Below, in pieces: positions 15,353 through 22,626 of a DNA stretch of 64,000 nucleotides. The DNA comes from Streptomyces sp. NBC_01235 (lineage in GTDB: Bacteria > Actinomycetota > Actinomycetes > Streptomycetales > Streptomycetaceae). The stretch spans positions 9,362,001 through 9,426,000 of the forward strand of contig NZ_CP108513.1 of assembly GCF_035989285.1 (NCBI RefSeq), in the 5' to 3' direction. The notes beneath the pieces are model-generated. The model was not told where the DNA came from. It did not search any database and was given only the letters and a program-made list of their open reading frames with translations. Every line of letters starts with the position of its first letter. Position 1 is the stretch's first letter. A program made the translations under genes and the position numbers.

Positions 15353-17542
15353 TTAGGCGACGGCATGGACCCACCAGTCCCCGTCCTCTTCGACCGCTCG
15401 CAGGACGCCCTTGGCGACGCCCCGTTCGATCACGTCCGGGAGTTCGCCGCGGTACCGGGAATGGAACTTCTGGATCAGGTCGGTCCGGCTCATCCGACCG
15501 CCGGCGTTTGCGAGGTGTTCAAGGACCTTCTTCAGGCGGGCCTCGCGCCTCATCGCGGCCTTGTCAAGGGCGTCTTCCTTGCGTGCCGCGAGGTCGATCT
15601 CTGCAGCCTCGGCGGCCCTGCGGGCTGCGATCGCCTCACGCGCCGCCAGGCCGATCAGTTCGTCCCGGACTGCGCACGACGTCGTCCACAGCATTTCCGC
15701 GAGACGCCAGTCGTCCATGGTCATGTGGTATCGGCCGTCGATGATCGCCAGCAGCGCCGCGAACTTCATCTTCATGACCGGCTCGTGGCCGTTGATCTCA
15801 TCGGTGTCAGCGCCGCCGGTGCGTACCGCGTGCAGGCGCTTCGCGCGCATGTCCGCCGCGACCTGGGCCGGGACCTCGAACACCACCGTGCCGCCGTAGC
15901 TCGGGTCGTTGATCGCGTGAACGTCGATCACTCCGGCGTGCTCGACAACCTCGTCCGGGATGGTCACGTCCCGGGCCCACAGCCACAGGAACCGCTGCGG
16001 TGTGCCCGTGCCGGCGTCCTTCAACAGGGTCGACGCGATGGACGGTTGGAGGCCGACGAGGACGCCCATGGCATAGGACATGGGGGCGACGAACCGCTTC
16101 CGATCCTGCGAGGCGTTCGTCTGCCCGAGCGCCTCGCCCATGGCGGCGCGCCGGATCGTCTCGCCGAGCGTCGACCCGCCGCGCTCTTCCAAGTCGCCAA
16201 TGGACTTGCCCTCGTCGACGTAGAAGAACGCGTTGTGGTGGATCTGCATACGCACCTGGACGGTCACCGGGGTTTCCGTGCCGCCTGGCCCCTTCTTCAC
16301 CTCCCCGGTCTCTTGCTCTTGCAGCCCGATGAAGACCTCCGTCATGCCCTCGCCGCTGCCAATCGGCAGCCCGTCGCGGCCTTGAAGGCGATCAGGGGCC
16401 GGGAAGGCCAGCCGCGCCGCGCGGGCGGACTGGCTCTTACCAGCTGACGGTCCACCGATCATGGCGGCCGCGAGATTCAGGGAAGCGTGTCCCATAGGGC
16501 TCTTCGCGGTGAACGTGTGAGGGACCGCGCCCGACACACGGGCCATGATCGCCGCGAGTGTGGTGTCTGCGGGCAACAGTCGCGAATGGGCGAGGCGCCT
16601 GATGCTGGCCAGGGACTCGCGGGAGTTCCAGAACTCCATCTGGATTTGGGTCGGCGGGATCTCCGCCTGGTCGTTCGCGCAGTTGGAAGGGGCGTTCACT
16701 GGGACCAGGTCGTTCAGGGTCCCGCCGGCCGCGAAGTGGTCGGTGATGTCCTTCGCACGGTCGGACTCCAGGATGCGGTAGGCGAGTCCGTGCCGCTCCA
16801 GGGAATCGGCGACCTTCTCCGCGTGCTCGCGGCCCTTGGCGTCGCGGTCGGCGACCACGATCACCTCGGCCGCTCCCTTCAACGACTCGGTGTACTCGTC
16901 CGTCCATCCCATGCCGACGCCACCGGGCATCGTGGTGGCTGTAACTCCCACGGCGACGAGGGTTTCGACGTCCTTCTCTCCCTCGACGAGGGTTACGTAT
17001 CCGCCTGCCTGCGCCACCTTGATGACGTCCGGCAACCGGTAGAGGACGCGGCGGATACCAGGCGTGCCGTAGAAGCCGTCCGCACCGATCTGCCTGAAGT
17101 CCTTGGACTGGCCTGGGATCTCGATCCGGACGACCTCGAACAAGGGTGTGCCGTTTTCGTCGCAGTACTGATAGCTGGCGGTCTCGCCGCGAAGAGGCCT
17201 CTTGGCCTTTGTCCGGGCCCGTGAGGTCTTCTGCATGGAGGGCTTCGGCCGAGGCCGGGGTGCCGCCGCGAACGTCCCTTGGTTGTGCTCACGCGGCTCG
17301 TCGTAGAGGTCTGCGACGGTCCATCCGATAGCCGTCAGGTACTGGTCGTCGCCATCGCACTTGTGACAATGGATGTCGACCTTGCCGTCGCTGCGCCGCA
17401 CGGACACGGTGTCAGGGCTGTCACCGTCGTGACAGCGCCCACGGGTGCGGAAGCTGTCGCCACGGTCCATGCGGGTCGGCTCGCCGAGGTCGCGCAGGAT
17501 GTCGCGGAGTCTGTCGATGGCGGTGTAGGCGATGGTCGTCAT
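15353..17542 (-). CDS. Primase-helicase: zinc finger, toprim and P-loop ATPase (729 aa)
   Basis: Probably the element's replication protein. An N-terminal zinc-binding segment (CHDGD...CHKC, about residues 37-62) is followed by a toprim fold with VTLVEGEKD (about 188-196) and VVADRD (about 230-235), the acidic metal-binding residues of primases. The C-terminal half has a P-loop IGGPSAGKS (about 365) and a Walker B-like FFYVDEGKS, then a winged-helix-like end. This is the arrangement of phage and plasmid primase-helicases. The ATG at 17542 overlaps the stop of a 28-codon gene (ATGA). It lies beside the repeat array at 15140, supporting replication of the excised element. Confidence 0.85.
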   Translation of the reverse strand: MTTIAYTAIDRLRDILRDLGEPTRMDRGDSFRTRGRCHDGDSPDTVSVRRSDGKVDIHCHKCDGDDQYLTAIGWTVADLYDEPREHNQGTFAAAPRPRPKPSMQKTSRARTKAKRPLRGETASYQYCDENGTPLFEVVRIEIPGQSKDFRQIGADGFYGTPGIRRVLYRLPDVIKVAQAGGYVTLVEGEKDVETLVAVGVTATTMPGGVGMGWTDEYTESLKGAAEVIVVADRDAKGREHAEKVADSLERHGLAYRILESDRAKDITDHFAAGGTLNDLVPVNAPSNCANDQAEIPPTQIQMEFWNSRESLASIRRLAHSRLLPADTTLAAIMARVSGAVPHTFTAKSPMGHASLNLAAAMIGGPSAGKSQSARAARLAFPAPDRLQGRDGLPIGSGEGMTEVFIGLQEQETGEVKKGPGGTETPVTVQVRMQIHHNAFFYVDEGKSIGDLEERGGSTLGETIRRAAMGEALGQTNASQDRKRFVAPMSYAMGVLVGLQPSIASTLLKDAGTGTPQRFLWLWARDVTIPDEVVEHAGVIDVHAINDPSYGGTVVFEVPAQVAADMRAKRLHAVRTGGADTDEINGHEPVMKMKFAALLAIIDGRYHMTMDDWRLAEMLWTTSCAVRDELIGLAAREAIAARRAAEAAEIDLAARKEDALDKAAMRREARLKKVLEHLANAGGRMSRTDLIQKFHSRYRGELPDVIERGVAKGVLRAVEEDGDWWVHAVA

Positions 17543-17625
17543 GCGGCGCCCCCGCTGTACCGGTGTGGGATGCCGAGGGTGCGGATGCGGTCGGCAATCC
17601 GGTTGAAGGCGGTGCCGTCGCTCAC
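17539..17625 (-). CDS. 28-aa peptide gene coupled to primase
   Basis: A 28-codon frame encodes a basic peptide (TAFNRIADRIRTLGIPHRY). Its GTG start overlaps the upstream stop (GTGA) and its stop overlaps the primase start (ATGA), so it bridges two genes with no gap. Such tight coupling argues that it is translated. Whether the peptide has a function or only couples translation is unknown. Confidence 0.5.
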   Translation of the reverse strand: MSDGTAFNRIADRIRTLGIPHRYSGGAA

Positions 17626-17990
17626 TGGACGTTCTCCGTGCTGATCAGTTGGCGGATGCGTTGGGTTGCGCGGCGTCGGCCTGCGGCGGATTTGCGGCGG
17701 CGGAGGGTGATGCGGGCGGCGGCTGCCACCGTGATCAGGTCCATGTCGGTGTCGCCGGGCGGGCCGCCGAGGAATGCGTGCACGGCGGAGTCGAGGTCCT
17801 CGACGAGGGCTTGCAGCTGCTCGTCGTCGAGGCTGCCGATGCGGGCGAGGATCGCCCCCAAGTCCAGCTCGGCGTCTCTCGGCATCGCGCCGTCTGTGGT
17901 GCCAGCTACGCTGCTGTCTGTCGCGTGCCCGGTGTCGGGCGGTGCGGGGTTCGGCGTGCTGGCCGGGCCCCGTTGCCATGTGTCGCGCAT
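17622..17990 (-). CDS. Hypothetical protein upstream of primase (122 aa)
   Basis: The N-terminal third is Pro/Thr/Ala-rich and probably disordered. A helical acidic segment follows (LGAILARIGSLDDEQLQALVEDL), then a basic C-terminus (TLRRRKSAAGRRRATQRIR). No family is recognised. The ATG at 17990 has no clear ribosome binding site; a start at 17885 would remove only the low-complexity part. It heads the run to the 28-aa peptide and primase, so it could be a replication accessory protein. Confidence 0.55.
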   Translation of the reverse strand: MRDTWQRGPASTPNPAPPDTGHATDSSVAGTTDGAMPRDAELDLGAILARIGSLDDEQLQALVEDLDSAVHAFLGGPPGDTDMDLITVAAAARITLRRRKSAAGRRRATQRIRQLISTENVQ

Positions 17991-18079
17991 GTTGTTGTCC
18001 GATTCGCGAGGCGAGGCGGATGCGGGTTCCCGGCATTGCGCCGGCCGTCTCGCGAGTTATGTGGACTGCGGGTTGTGGT

Positions 18080-18135
18080 GTCCGGCCGCCGTACCCCCGC
18101 CGACCACGAGCTGGCGGCGAGTACGGCAGCCGGAC
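18080..18135. terminator. Long hairpin, probable terminator
   Basis: GTCCGGCCGCCGTAC (18080-18094) pairs with GTACGGCAGCCGGAC (18121-18135) at 14 of 15 positions. It lies between two leftward genes, just after the stop at 18142, and would separate the early regulatory transcript from the replication genes. Confidence 0.65.
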
Positions 18136-18141
18136 GGGAGA

Positions 18142-18654
18142 TCACGCGCGGGCGTCGCGCTCGGCGATGAGCCGGTCCGCGATCCCGTCGGCCACGTCGA
18201 GGAGGCGCCGCAGCTCTGCGGTCTTCGCGTGGACCTCGTCGGGGAGGAGGTCTTCGTGGCTCATGCCGCCGAGGTAGACGATGGCCGGGCCGCCGTCGGA
18301 GAGCTGCACGAATCCGACGTCGAGGAGGTGATGGCCGTCCTTGGTGGTTACCGAGTGGTCGTGGCCGCTGTGGTCGTAGTGGCCGGGTTCGGTCTCGGTG
18401 CACAGGCCGGGATAGACGGGGCAGCCGGCGGGCTGGTCCTGCTGCGGGTTCCGCAGTTCGGCGACCATGGCCTTCGCGAACTCGGCGGCCAGCTCGGGCG
18501 AGAACAGTTCGGGGACGGCGGTTCGCATGGCCTGCTCGATCGCGGCGGGCAGGACGGCGGCGAGCCGGTCGATCTGCTCGGTGCCCGGGCGCACCTCGGT
18601 CTGCGAGGTGGACGCGTTGACGGGGACGGTCGGGTTGGTCGTAATCTGGTTCAC
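18142..18654 (-). CDS. Hypothetical AICE-type protein with Cys/His segment (170 aa)
   Basis: The first half is a helical Ala/Glu-rich region. The second contains CPVYPGLC...HYDHSGHDHS, a Cys/His-rich metal-binding-like segment, then a beta-rich part (LLDVGFVQLSDGGPAIVYLGG) and a terminal helix. Similar proteins of unknown function recur in Streptomyces elements (recollection, not searched). The start is GTG at 18654. It precedes the replication genes and follows the excisionase-like genes. Confidence 0.6.
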   Translation of the reverse strand: MNQITTNPTVPVNASTSQTEVRPGTEQIDRLAAVLPAAIEQAMRTAVPELFSPELAAEFAKAMVAELRNPQQDQPAGCPVYPGLCTETEPGHYDHSGHDHSVTTKDGHHLLDVGFVQLSDGGPAIVYLGGMSHEDLLPDEVHAKTAELRRLLDVADGIADRLIAERDARA

Positions 18655-18786
18655 GGTGCTTGTCCGTTCTTTCGTGCAGGGCCCCGCGCGACTGTGGTGG
18701 TTGAGGCGGGGTCTTGCTGCTGTTCGGATTGGTGCCGTGGCCCCTCCCTCGCTGGCATCTCTAGTGCCGGCGCGGGAGGGGTCGTT

Positions 18787-18990
18787 TCATGCGCCTTCGA
18801 GAAGGCGGACGAGAGAAGCCGTCACGATCCTGTGGCGCGCGCCGAAGGTCAGGACCGTGACCGGCGCCTCACCCCTTCGGACCATGTCGTACAGGTGCGA
18901 CTTCGATACGCCGATCGCGCGGGCGGCCTCGGGTACTCCGACCGTGGCGGGCCAGGTACGGACCTCGTCGAGGGTGGGAACGGCGCGCAT
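18787..18990 (-). CDS. Excisionase-like HTH protein (67 aa)
   Basis: A MerR/excisionase-type HTH (VPEAARAIGVSKSHLYDMVRRGEAP) fills most of the 67 residues, as in AICE and phage Xis proteins that bend DNA to direct excision. Its ATG at 18990 overlaps the stop of a second, similar HTH gene upstream (ATGA). Position close to integrase and repressor supports the Xis assignment. Either of the two tandem proteins could be the true Xis. Confidence 0.7.
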   Translation of the reverse strand: MRAVPTLDEVRTWPATVGVPEAARAIGVSKSHLYDMVRRGEAPVTVLTFGARHRIVTASLVRLLEGA

Positions 18991-19232
18991 CAGGCGTCGC
19001 TCGCAGCCGTCTCGATGCCCAGGTAGTTGAGGAGGTCGGCGCGGCGGCAGCGGTAGGCGACGCCGTGACGCAGGACCTTGACGGGGTAGGTGCCGTTCTT
19101 CGCGTGCTGGTAGCCGCGGGTCCGACCCAGGCCCAGCGCGCGGTTGGCCAGTTCAAGGGGCACGGATACGGGCAGTGCCAGGACCTCGGCCTCCGACATG
19201 CCTCGGACCGCGGTAGCGGGGCTGTGGCTCAC
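18990..19232 (-). CDS. Second excisionase-like HTH protein (80 aa)
   Basis: It carries an HTH-like core (ELANRALGLGRTRGYQHAKNG) followed by a wing (VKVLRHGVAYRCRRADLLNYLG), as in MerR-type excisionases. The GTG at 19232 is used; an ATG at 19199 would drop 11 residues and is possible. It is the first gene of the leftward early transcript, divergent from the repressor, with TGTTC/GAACA operators directly upstream, so it should be switched on when repression is lifted. Confidence 0.65.
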   Translation of the reverse strand: MSHSPATAVRGMSEAEVLALPVSVPLELANRALGLGRTRGYQHAKNGTYPVKVLRHGVAYRCRRADLLNYLGIETAASDA

Positions 19233-19247
19233 TGTGGCGTTCCGTTC

Positions 19248-19371
19248 TGTTCGTGTTCCGTAGCAGAACAAAGTGGAGCTGTAGTGCCCGAATGTTGTTC
19301 CCGGACGGTGGCTCAATCATGGATGGTCTGGCATGCGGTGTCAAGGTCGGTTAGTGTTCCGGTATGGAACA
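19248..19371. promoter_or_regulatory. Operator region: TGTTC/GAACA boxes between repressor and excisionases
   Basis: TGTTC occurs at 19248, 19254, 19296 and 19355; GAACA at 19266 and 19367. Two perfect inverted pairs result: TGTTC-N7-GAACA (19254-19270) and TGTTCC-N5-GGAACA (19355-19371). The second covers the repressor's own start codon at 19364, so the repressor could block its own expression. The pattern is that of a cI-like switch. Confidence 0.6.
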
Positions 19372-20026
19372 AGAAGCTGACAAGGACTTCAACGCCCGCG
19401 TGGCTCAGCGCGTGGGCAGGGAGGTCGCCCGAGCCCGCGAAGGCGTGGGCGGCCGACGTATGACAGCCCAGGCCCTGGCCAACCGCACTGCCGAGCTCGG
19501 GCACCCGCTGGACCGCTCCGTGATCGCCAAGCTGGAGAAGGGCTTCCGGCAGTCGGTCACCGTCGCCGACGTGGTCGTCCTTGCCAGAGCTCTTGACGTG
19601 GCTCCCGTATCGCTCCTGTTCCCGCTGGGCGAACCGGAGGTCGAACTGGCCCCCGGCGATATCAGGTCGACGTGGCCGGCACTTCAGTGGTTCGGAGCCG
19701 AGGGTCCGTATCCGGCGCCTTCCGGGAGCGAAGGAGAGACTCAGCGCTGGGAGCCGCCGCCGGCGATCGGGCTGTTTCGGCAGCATGAGGACTATGTTCA
19801 CCAATGCCTGCAGGCGGCCGCCCGCGCCGCTGACTCCCGCCTGCAGTCGACCCTCTCGGAAGGCGACGAGCGCGCGCGATTGGAGGCCGTCGCGGACGCC
19901 GATGCCCAGCTGGCTCTGTCGCTGCGCGACATGGTCAAGGCTCTGCGGAAGACCCTTCGGGCTGTGAACCACGAGCCACCGCCGCTGCCCAAGGCGTTCC
20001 GTGGCTTGGACGAACATGCGAACTAG
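19364..20026 (+). CDS. XRE-family repressor of the element (220 aa)
   Basis: An N-terminal XRE HTH lies at about residues 30-85 (TAQALANRTAELG ... RSVIAKLEKG). A Trp/Pro-containing linker and a C-terminal helical domain follow that may oligomerise. Located between integrase and excisionases and divergent from the latter, it is the likely maintenance repressor. An inverted repeat overlaps its own start codon. A classical LexA-type Ala-Gly cleavage site is not evident, so how it is relieved is unknown. A 44-nt gap leads to the integrase gene. Confidence 0.75.
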   Translation: MEQEADKDFNARVAQRVGREVARAREGVGGRRMTAQALANRTAELGHPLDRSVIAKLEKGFRQSVTVADVVVLARALDVAPVSLLFPLGEPEVELAPGDIRSTWPALQWFGAEGPYPAPSGSEGETQRWEPPPAIGLFRQHEDYVHQCLQAAARAADSRLQSTLSEGDERARLEAVADADAQLALSLRDMVKALRKTLRAVNHEPPPLPKAFRGLDEHAN

Positions 20027-20070
20027 GGCGGTCCTGCACGGGGCCGTCAACACAGGAGGTGGGGGAGGGA

Positions 20071-21279
20071 ATGGCCGAGATCAAGAAGGTCATCCTGCAG
20101 AACGGCAAGACCCGGTACCGGTTCGTGGTCGACGTCGGCCGCGACGAGAACGGCAAACGCAAGCAGCTCACGATCACCAAAGACACGAAGAAGGAGGCCG
20201 AAGCGGAGTACGCCCGCATCCGTCACCAGCGGGACGCGGGCACGCTCATCGTCCCCAACAAGATCACGGTGGGGGAGTGGGTTGACGAGTGGTTCACCAA
20301 GAAGAAGGAGGACCTCGAGGCAACCACGGTCCCCAGCTACGAGACGCAGCTGAGCTACATCAAAGACCGCCTGGGGACTATCCGACTCCAGGAACTCACC
20401 GAGGACCACTGCGACACCTTCGTGCAATGGCTCCTCGCCGAGGGGCGCCGACGGCCCGTTATCCTCTTCACCGGAGACCCCGAGAAGCCGGCCGAGATGG
20501 TGACCGGACTCAGGCCCACCAGCGTCGACACGATCCTCTCTCGGCTGAAGGAGATCCTCGGCCGCGCGTTCGTACGGCAGATGGTCCGGGCGAACGTCGC
20601 CGAGTACGTCCACGTCCCCAGGCAGCTTCGCAAGCAGGACAAGCGCCGCAATCCCAAGGTCCAGCCGTGGAACGTGGCGGAGGTCCAGCAGTACGTCACC
20701 GGCATCCGCGACGACCGGCTGTGCGCGCCGCTCATGGAATCCCTGATTGGCATGCGTCCTGCGGAAGTCGCGGGACAGCGCTGGGAAGAAGACGTCGACC
20801 TGGTGAGGGGCACGGTGTCGGTGCTCAACACCCGCACCATGGTCCGCAACCACTACACCGTCGAGAAGGACACCAAGACCACCAGTGGCGAACGCACCCT
20901 GCCGCTACCGCGGCTGGTGTGGGATGCGCTGAAGGGCTTCAAGGCGCTCCAGGCCCGCGAGCGGCTCGCGGCCGGCGAGGCGTACACCCTCTCGGGCTAC
21001 GTGCTCGTCGACGAACTGGGGGTGCCGCTCGATACGCGCAATCTCCGGGAGCGCGCTTGCGCTCTGATGGAGGAACTCGGCCTGCGCCGGGTGCGTCTGT
21101 ACGACGCTCGCCATGCGGTGCTGAAGTACCTCGCTGTCAGTGGCGTGCCCGACGTGGTCCTCGCGGCGTGGGCGGGTCACACGAATGCCGCGTTCACCAA
21201 GGCCAAGTACGTCGCTCCGGACGCTGAGGATCTTCGTTCGGCGGCTGCCGCGCTCGACGGTCTGCATGGGCTCGGGTGA
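20071..21279 (+). CDS. Tyrosine integrase of the element (402 aa)
   Basis: The N-terminal AP2-like arm-binding region (RYRFVVDVGRDENGKRKQL) and SAM-like core-binding domain (about residues 62-170) precede a catalytic domain. That domain has Arg in GMRPAEVAGQRW, the box YDARHAVLKYL (Tyr replaces the first His of HxxR), AGHTN, and a nucleophile Tyr in KAKYVAPD. Integrases like this recombine attP with a chromosomal attB. The ATG at 20071 is preceded by the GGAGG-rich tract 20052-20069. It is the last element gene before chromosome; attP/attR should lie in the following about 180 bp. Confidence 0.9.
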   Translation: MAEIKKVILQNGKTRYRFVVDVGRDENGKRKQLTITKDTKKEAEAEYARIRHQRDAGTLIVPNKITVGEWVDEWFTKKKEDLEATTVPSYETQLSYIKDRLGTIRLQELTEDHCDTFVQWLLAEGRRRPVILFTGDPEKPAEMVTGLRPTSVDTILSRLKEILGRAFVRQMVRANVAEYVHVPRQLRKQDKRRNPKVQPWNVAEVQQYVTGIRDDRLCAPLMESLIGMRPAEVAGQRWEEDVDLVRGTVSVLNTRTMVRNHYTVEKDTKTTSGERTLPLPRLVWDALKGFKALQARERLAAGEAYTLSGYVLVDELGVPLDTRNLRERACALMEELGLRRVRLYDARHAVLKYLAVSGVPDVVLAAWAGHTNAAFTKAKYVAPDAEDLRSAAAALDGLHGLG

Positions 21280-21412
21280 GAGATTGTGAGAGAAACACGT
21301 GAGAGGGCGAGCCAATATGGCATCTGACCAGCCCTTATTGGGTTCGCCGCAGATCCATGTTCCGATTCTGCGCGCCGATCGTGCGGACCGCCCGGTGTGC
21401 GGGCCGATGCGG

Positions 21413-21424
21413 GCTCGTACGAGC
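21413..21424. promoter_or_regulatory. Perfect palindrome GCTCGTACGAGC upstream of LigD-like gene
   Basis: A 12-bp perfect palindrome about 40 bp upstream of the polymerase gene, with related GATGCG(G/A)GCT sequences on both sides. It is a candidate operator; no binding protein is known to me. Confidence 0.35.
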
Positions 21425-21462
21425 TGATGCGAGCTTTCAGAGGTATGTCTACCGTGGCTCGC

Positions 21463-22500
21463 ATGGGCGATGCGGTGGAACTGGAAGTGGCCGGCCGGAC
21501 GGTACGGCTGTCCAGCCCGGGCAAGGTGTTCTTCCCGGAGCGCGGCTTCACCAAGCTGGACCTCGCCCGCTACTACCAGGCGGTCGCGCCCGGCATCCTG
21601 CGCGCCCTGCGCAACCGCCCCACCACCCTGGAGCGCTACCCGGACGGCGTGAGTGGCGAGTCCTTCTTCCAGAAACGGGCGCCGAAGAACATGCCGGACT
21701 GGATCCCGCGGGCCCACATCACCTTCCCCAGCGGACGCAGCGCCGACGAGATGTGCCCCACGGAGGAGGCGGCCGTCCTGTGGGCCGCCCAGTACGGAAC
21801 GCTCACCTTCCACCCCTGGCCCGTGCGCCGCACCGACGTCGACCGCCCCGACGAACTGCGCATCGACCTCGACCCGCAGCCCGGCACCGACTACGACGAC
21901 GCCGTCCGCGCCGCCCATGAACTGCGTGCCGTCCTCGACGAGTTCGGCGGGCTGCGCGGCTGGCCCAAGACCTCCGGCGGACGTGGCCTGCACGTCTTCG
22001 TGCCGATCGAACCCCGCTGGACCTTCACCCAGGTCCGGCGGGCGGCCGTCGCCGTCGGCCGGGAGATGGAACGGCGGATGCCCAAGCACGTGACGATCAA
22101 GTGGTGGAAGGAGGAACGGGGCGAACGCATCTTCCTCGACTACAACCAGACCGCCCGCGACCGCACCATCGCCTCCGCCTATTCCGTACGCCCCCGCCCG
22201 CACGCCCCCGTCTCGGCGCCGCTGCGCTGGGAGGAGGTCGGTGACGCCCGGCCCCGCGACTTCGACCTCGCGACCATGCCGGCCCGCTACGCCGAACTCG
22301 GCGACGTGCACGCCGACATGGACGATCACGCCTTCTCCCTGGACGCCCTCCTCGAACTCGCCCGCCGCGACGAACACGAGCACGGTCTGGGCGACCTGCC
22401 GTATCCCCCGGAGTATCCGAAGATGCCGGGGGAGCCGAAGCGGGTGCAGCCGAGCCGGGCCCGGCACGAGACCCCTTCGGACGAGCCGGAAGCCTCCTAG
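21463..22500 (+). CDS. LigD-type DNA repair polymerase (archaeo-eukaryotic primase superfamily, 345 aa)
   Basis: A stand-alone polymerase domain like that of the NHEJ ligase LigD, which fills gaps at double-strand breaks together with Ku. Family markers are present: KVFFPERGFTKLDLARYY, LERYPDGVSGESFFQKRAPK, the catalytic acidic motif IDLDPQ (about residues 133-137), and KTSGGRGLHVFVPI. No ligase or nuclease domain is attached and no Ku gene is in the window. Starts at 21445 or 21463 are both possible and neither has a good ribosome binding site; 21463 begins the conserved sequence. It is the first chromosomal gene beside the integrated element. Confidence 0.85.
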   Translation: MGDAVELEVAGRTVRLSSPGKVFFPERGFTKLDLARYYQAVAPGILRALRNRPTTLERYPDGVSGESFFQKRAPKNMPDWIPRAHITFPSGRSADEMCPTEEAAVLWAAQYGTLTFHPWPVRRTDVDRPDELRIDLDPQPGTDYDDAVRAAHELRAVLDEFGGLRGWPKTSGGRGLHVFVPIEPRWTFTQVRRAAVAVGREMERRMPKHVTIKWWKEERGERIFLDYNQTARDRTIASAYSVRPRPHAPVSAPLRWEEVGDARPRDFDLATMPARYAELGDVHADMDDHAFSLDALLELARRDEHEHGLGDLPYPPEYPKMPGEPKRVQPSRARHETPSDEPEAS

Positions 22501-22569
22501 ACGGACAGAACCGCCCGGTGCATCCCGCCCGGTGCATCCCGCCCGGGGCGTCCAGCCCGGGGCGGGCGA

Positions 22570-22607
22570 GGCGTGCGGCCGCCGTTGATCACGGCTTGCC
22601 GCACGCC
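22570..22607. terminator. Bidirectional hairpin terminator
   Basis: GGCGTGCGGC (22570-22579) and GCCGCACGCC (22598-22607) are perfectly complementary, between the convergent genes ending at 22500 and 22627. A short tandem repeat of a 15-bp GCCCGGTGCATCCC-type unit precedes it (about 22510-22545). Confidence 0.75.
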
Positions 22608-22626
22608 GCTGACAAGTCGGCTCCTC

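Larger units (their letters stand above)
1..21400. mobile_element. Integrative and conjugative element (AICE-like), right portion, left end outside window
   Basis: The span holds a TraB/FtsK-type translocase, a primase-helicase, excisionase-like HTH proteins, an XRE repressor and an integrase adjacent to ordinary chromosome. That combination is typical of actinomycete integrative and conjugative elements. The right border must lie between the integrase stop (21279) and the LigD-like gene (21463). That interval is less GC-rich than its surroundings, but no tRNA or obvious att duplication is visible, so the exact attR is unknown. The element is mosaic: it also contains an orphan tape-measure gene and a second internal tyrosine recombinase. 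Confidence 0.8.

Noticed and set aside
21134..21144. CTGTCAGTGGC, same as the damage-promoter upstream element
   Set aside because: It lies within the integrase coding region and is not followed at 6 bp by a -10 box.
21280..21462. A tRNA or tRNA 3' end as the integration site
   Set aside because: No cloverleaf or T arm with pairing could be built; GGTTCGCCGC near 21340 lacks a matching stem.
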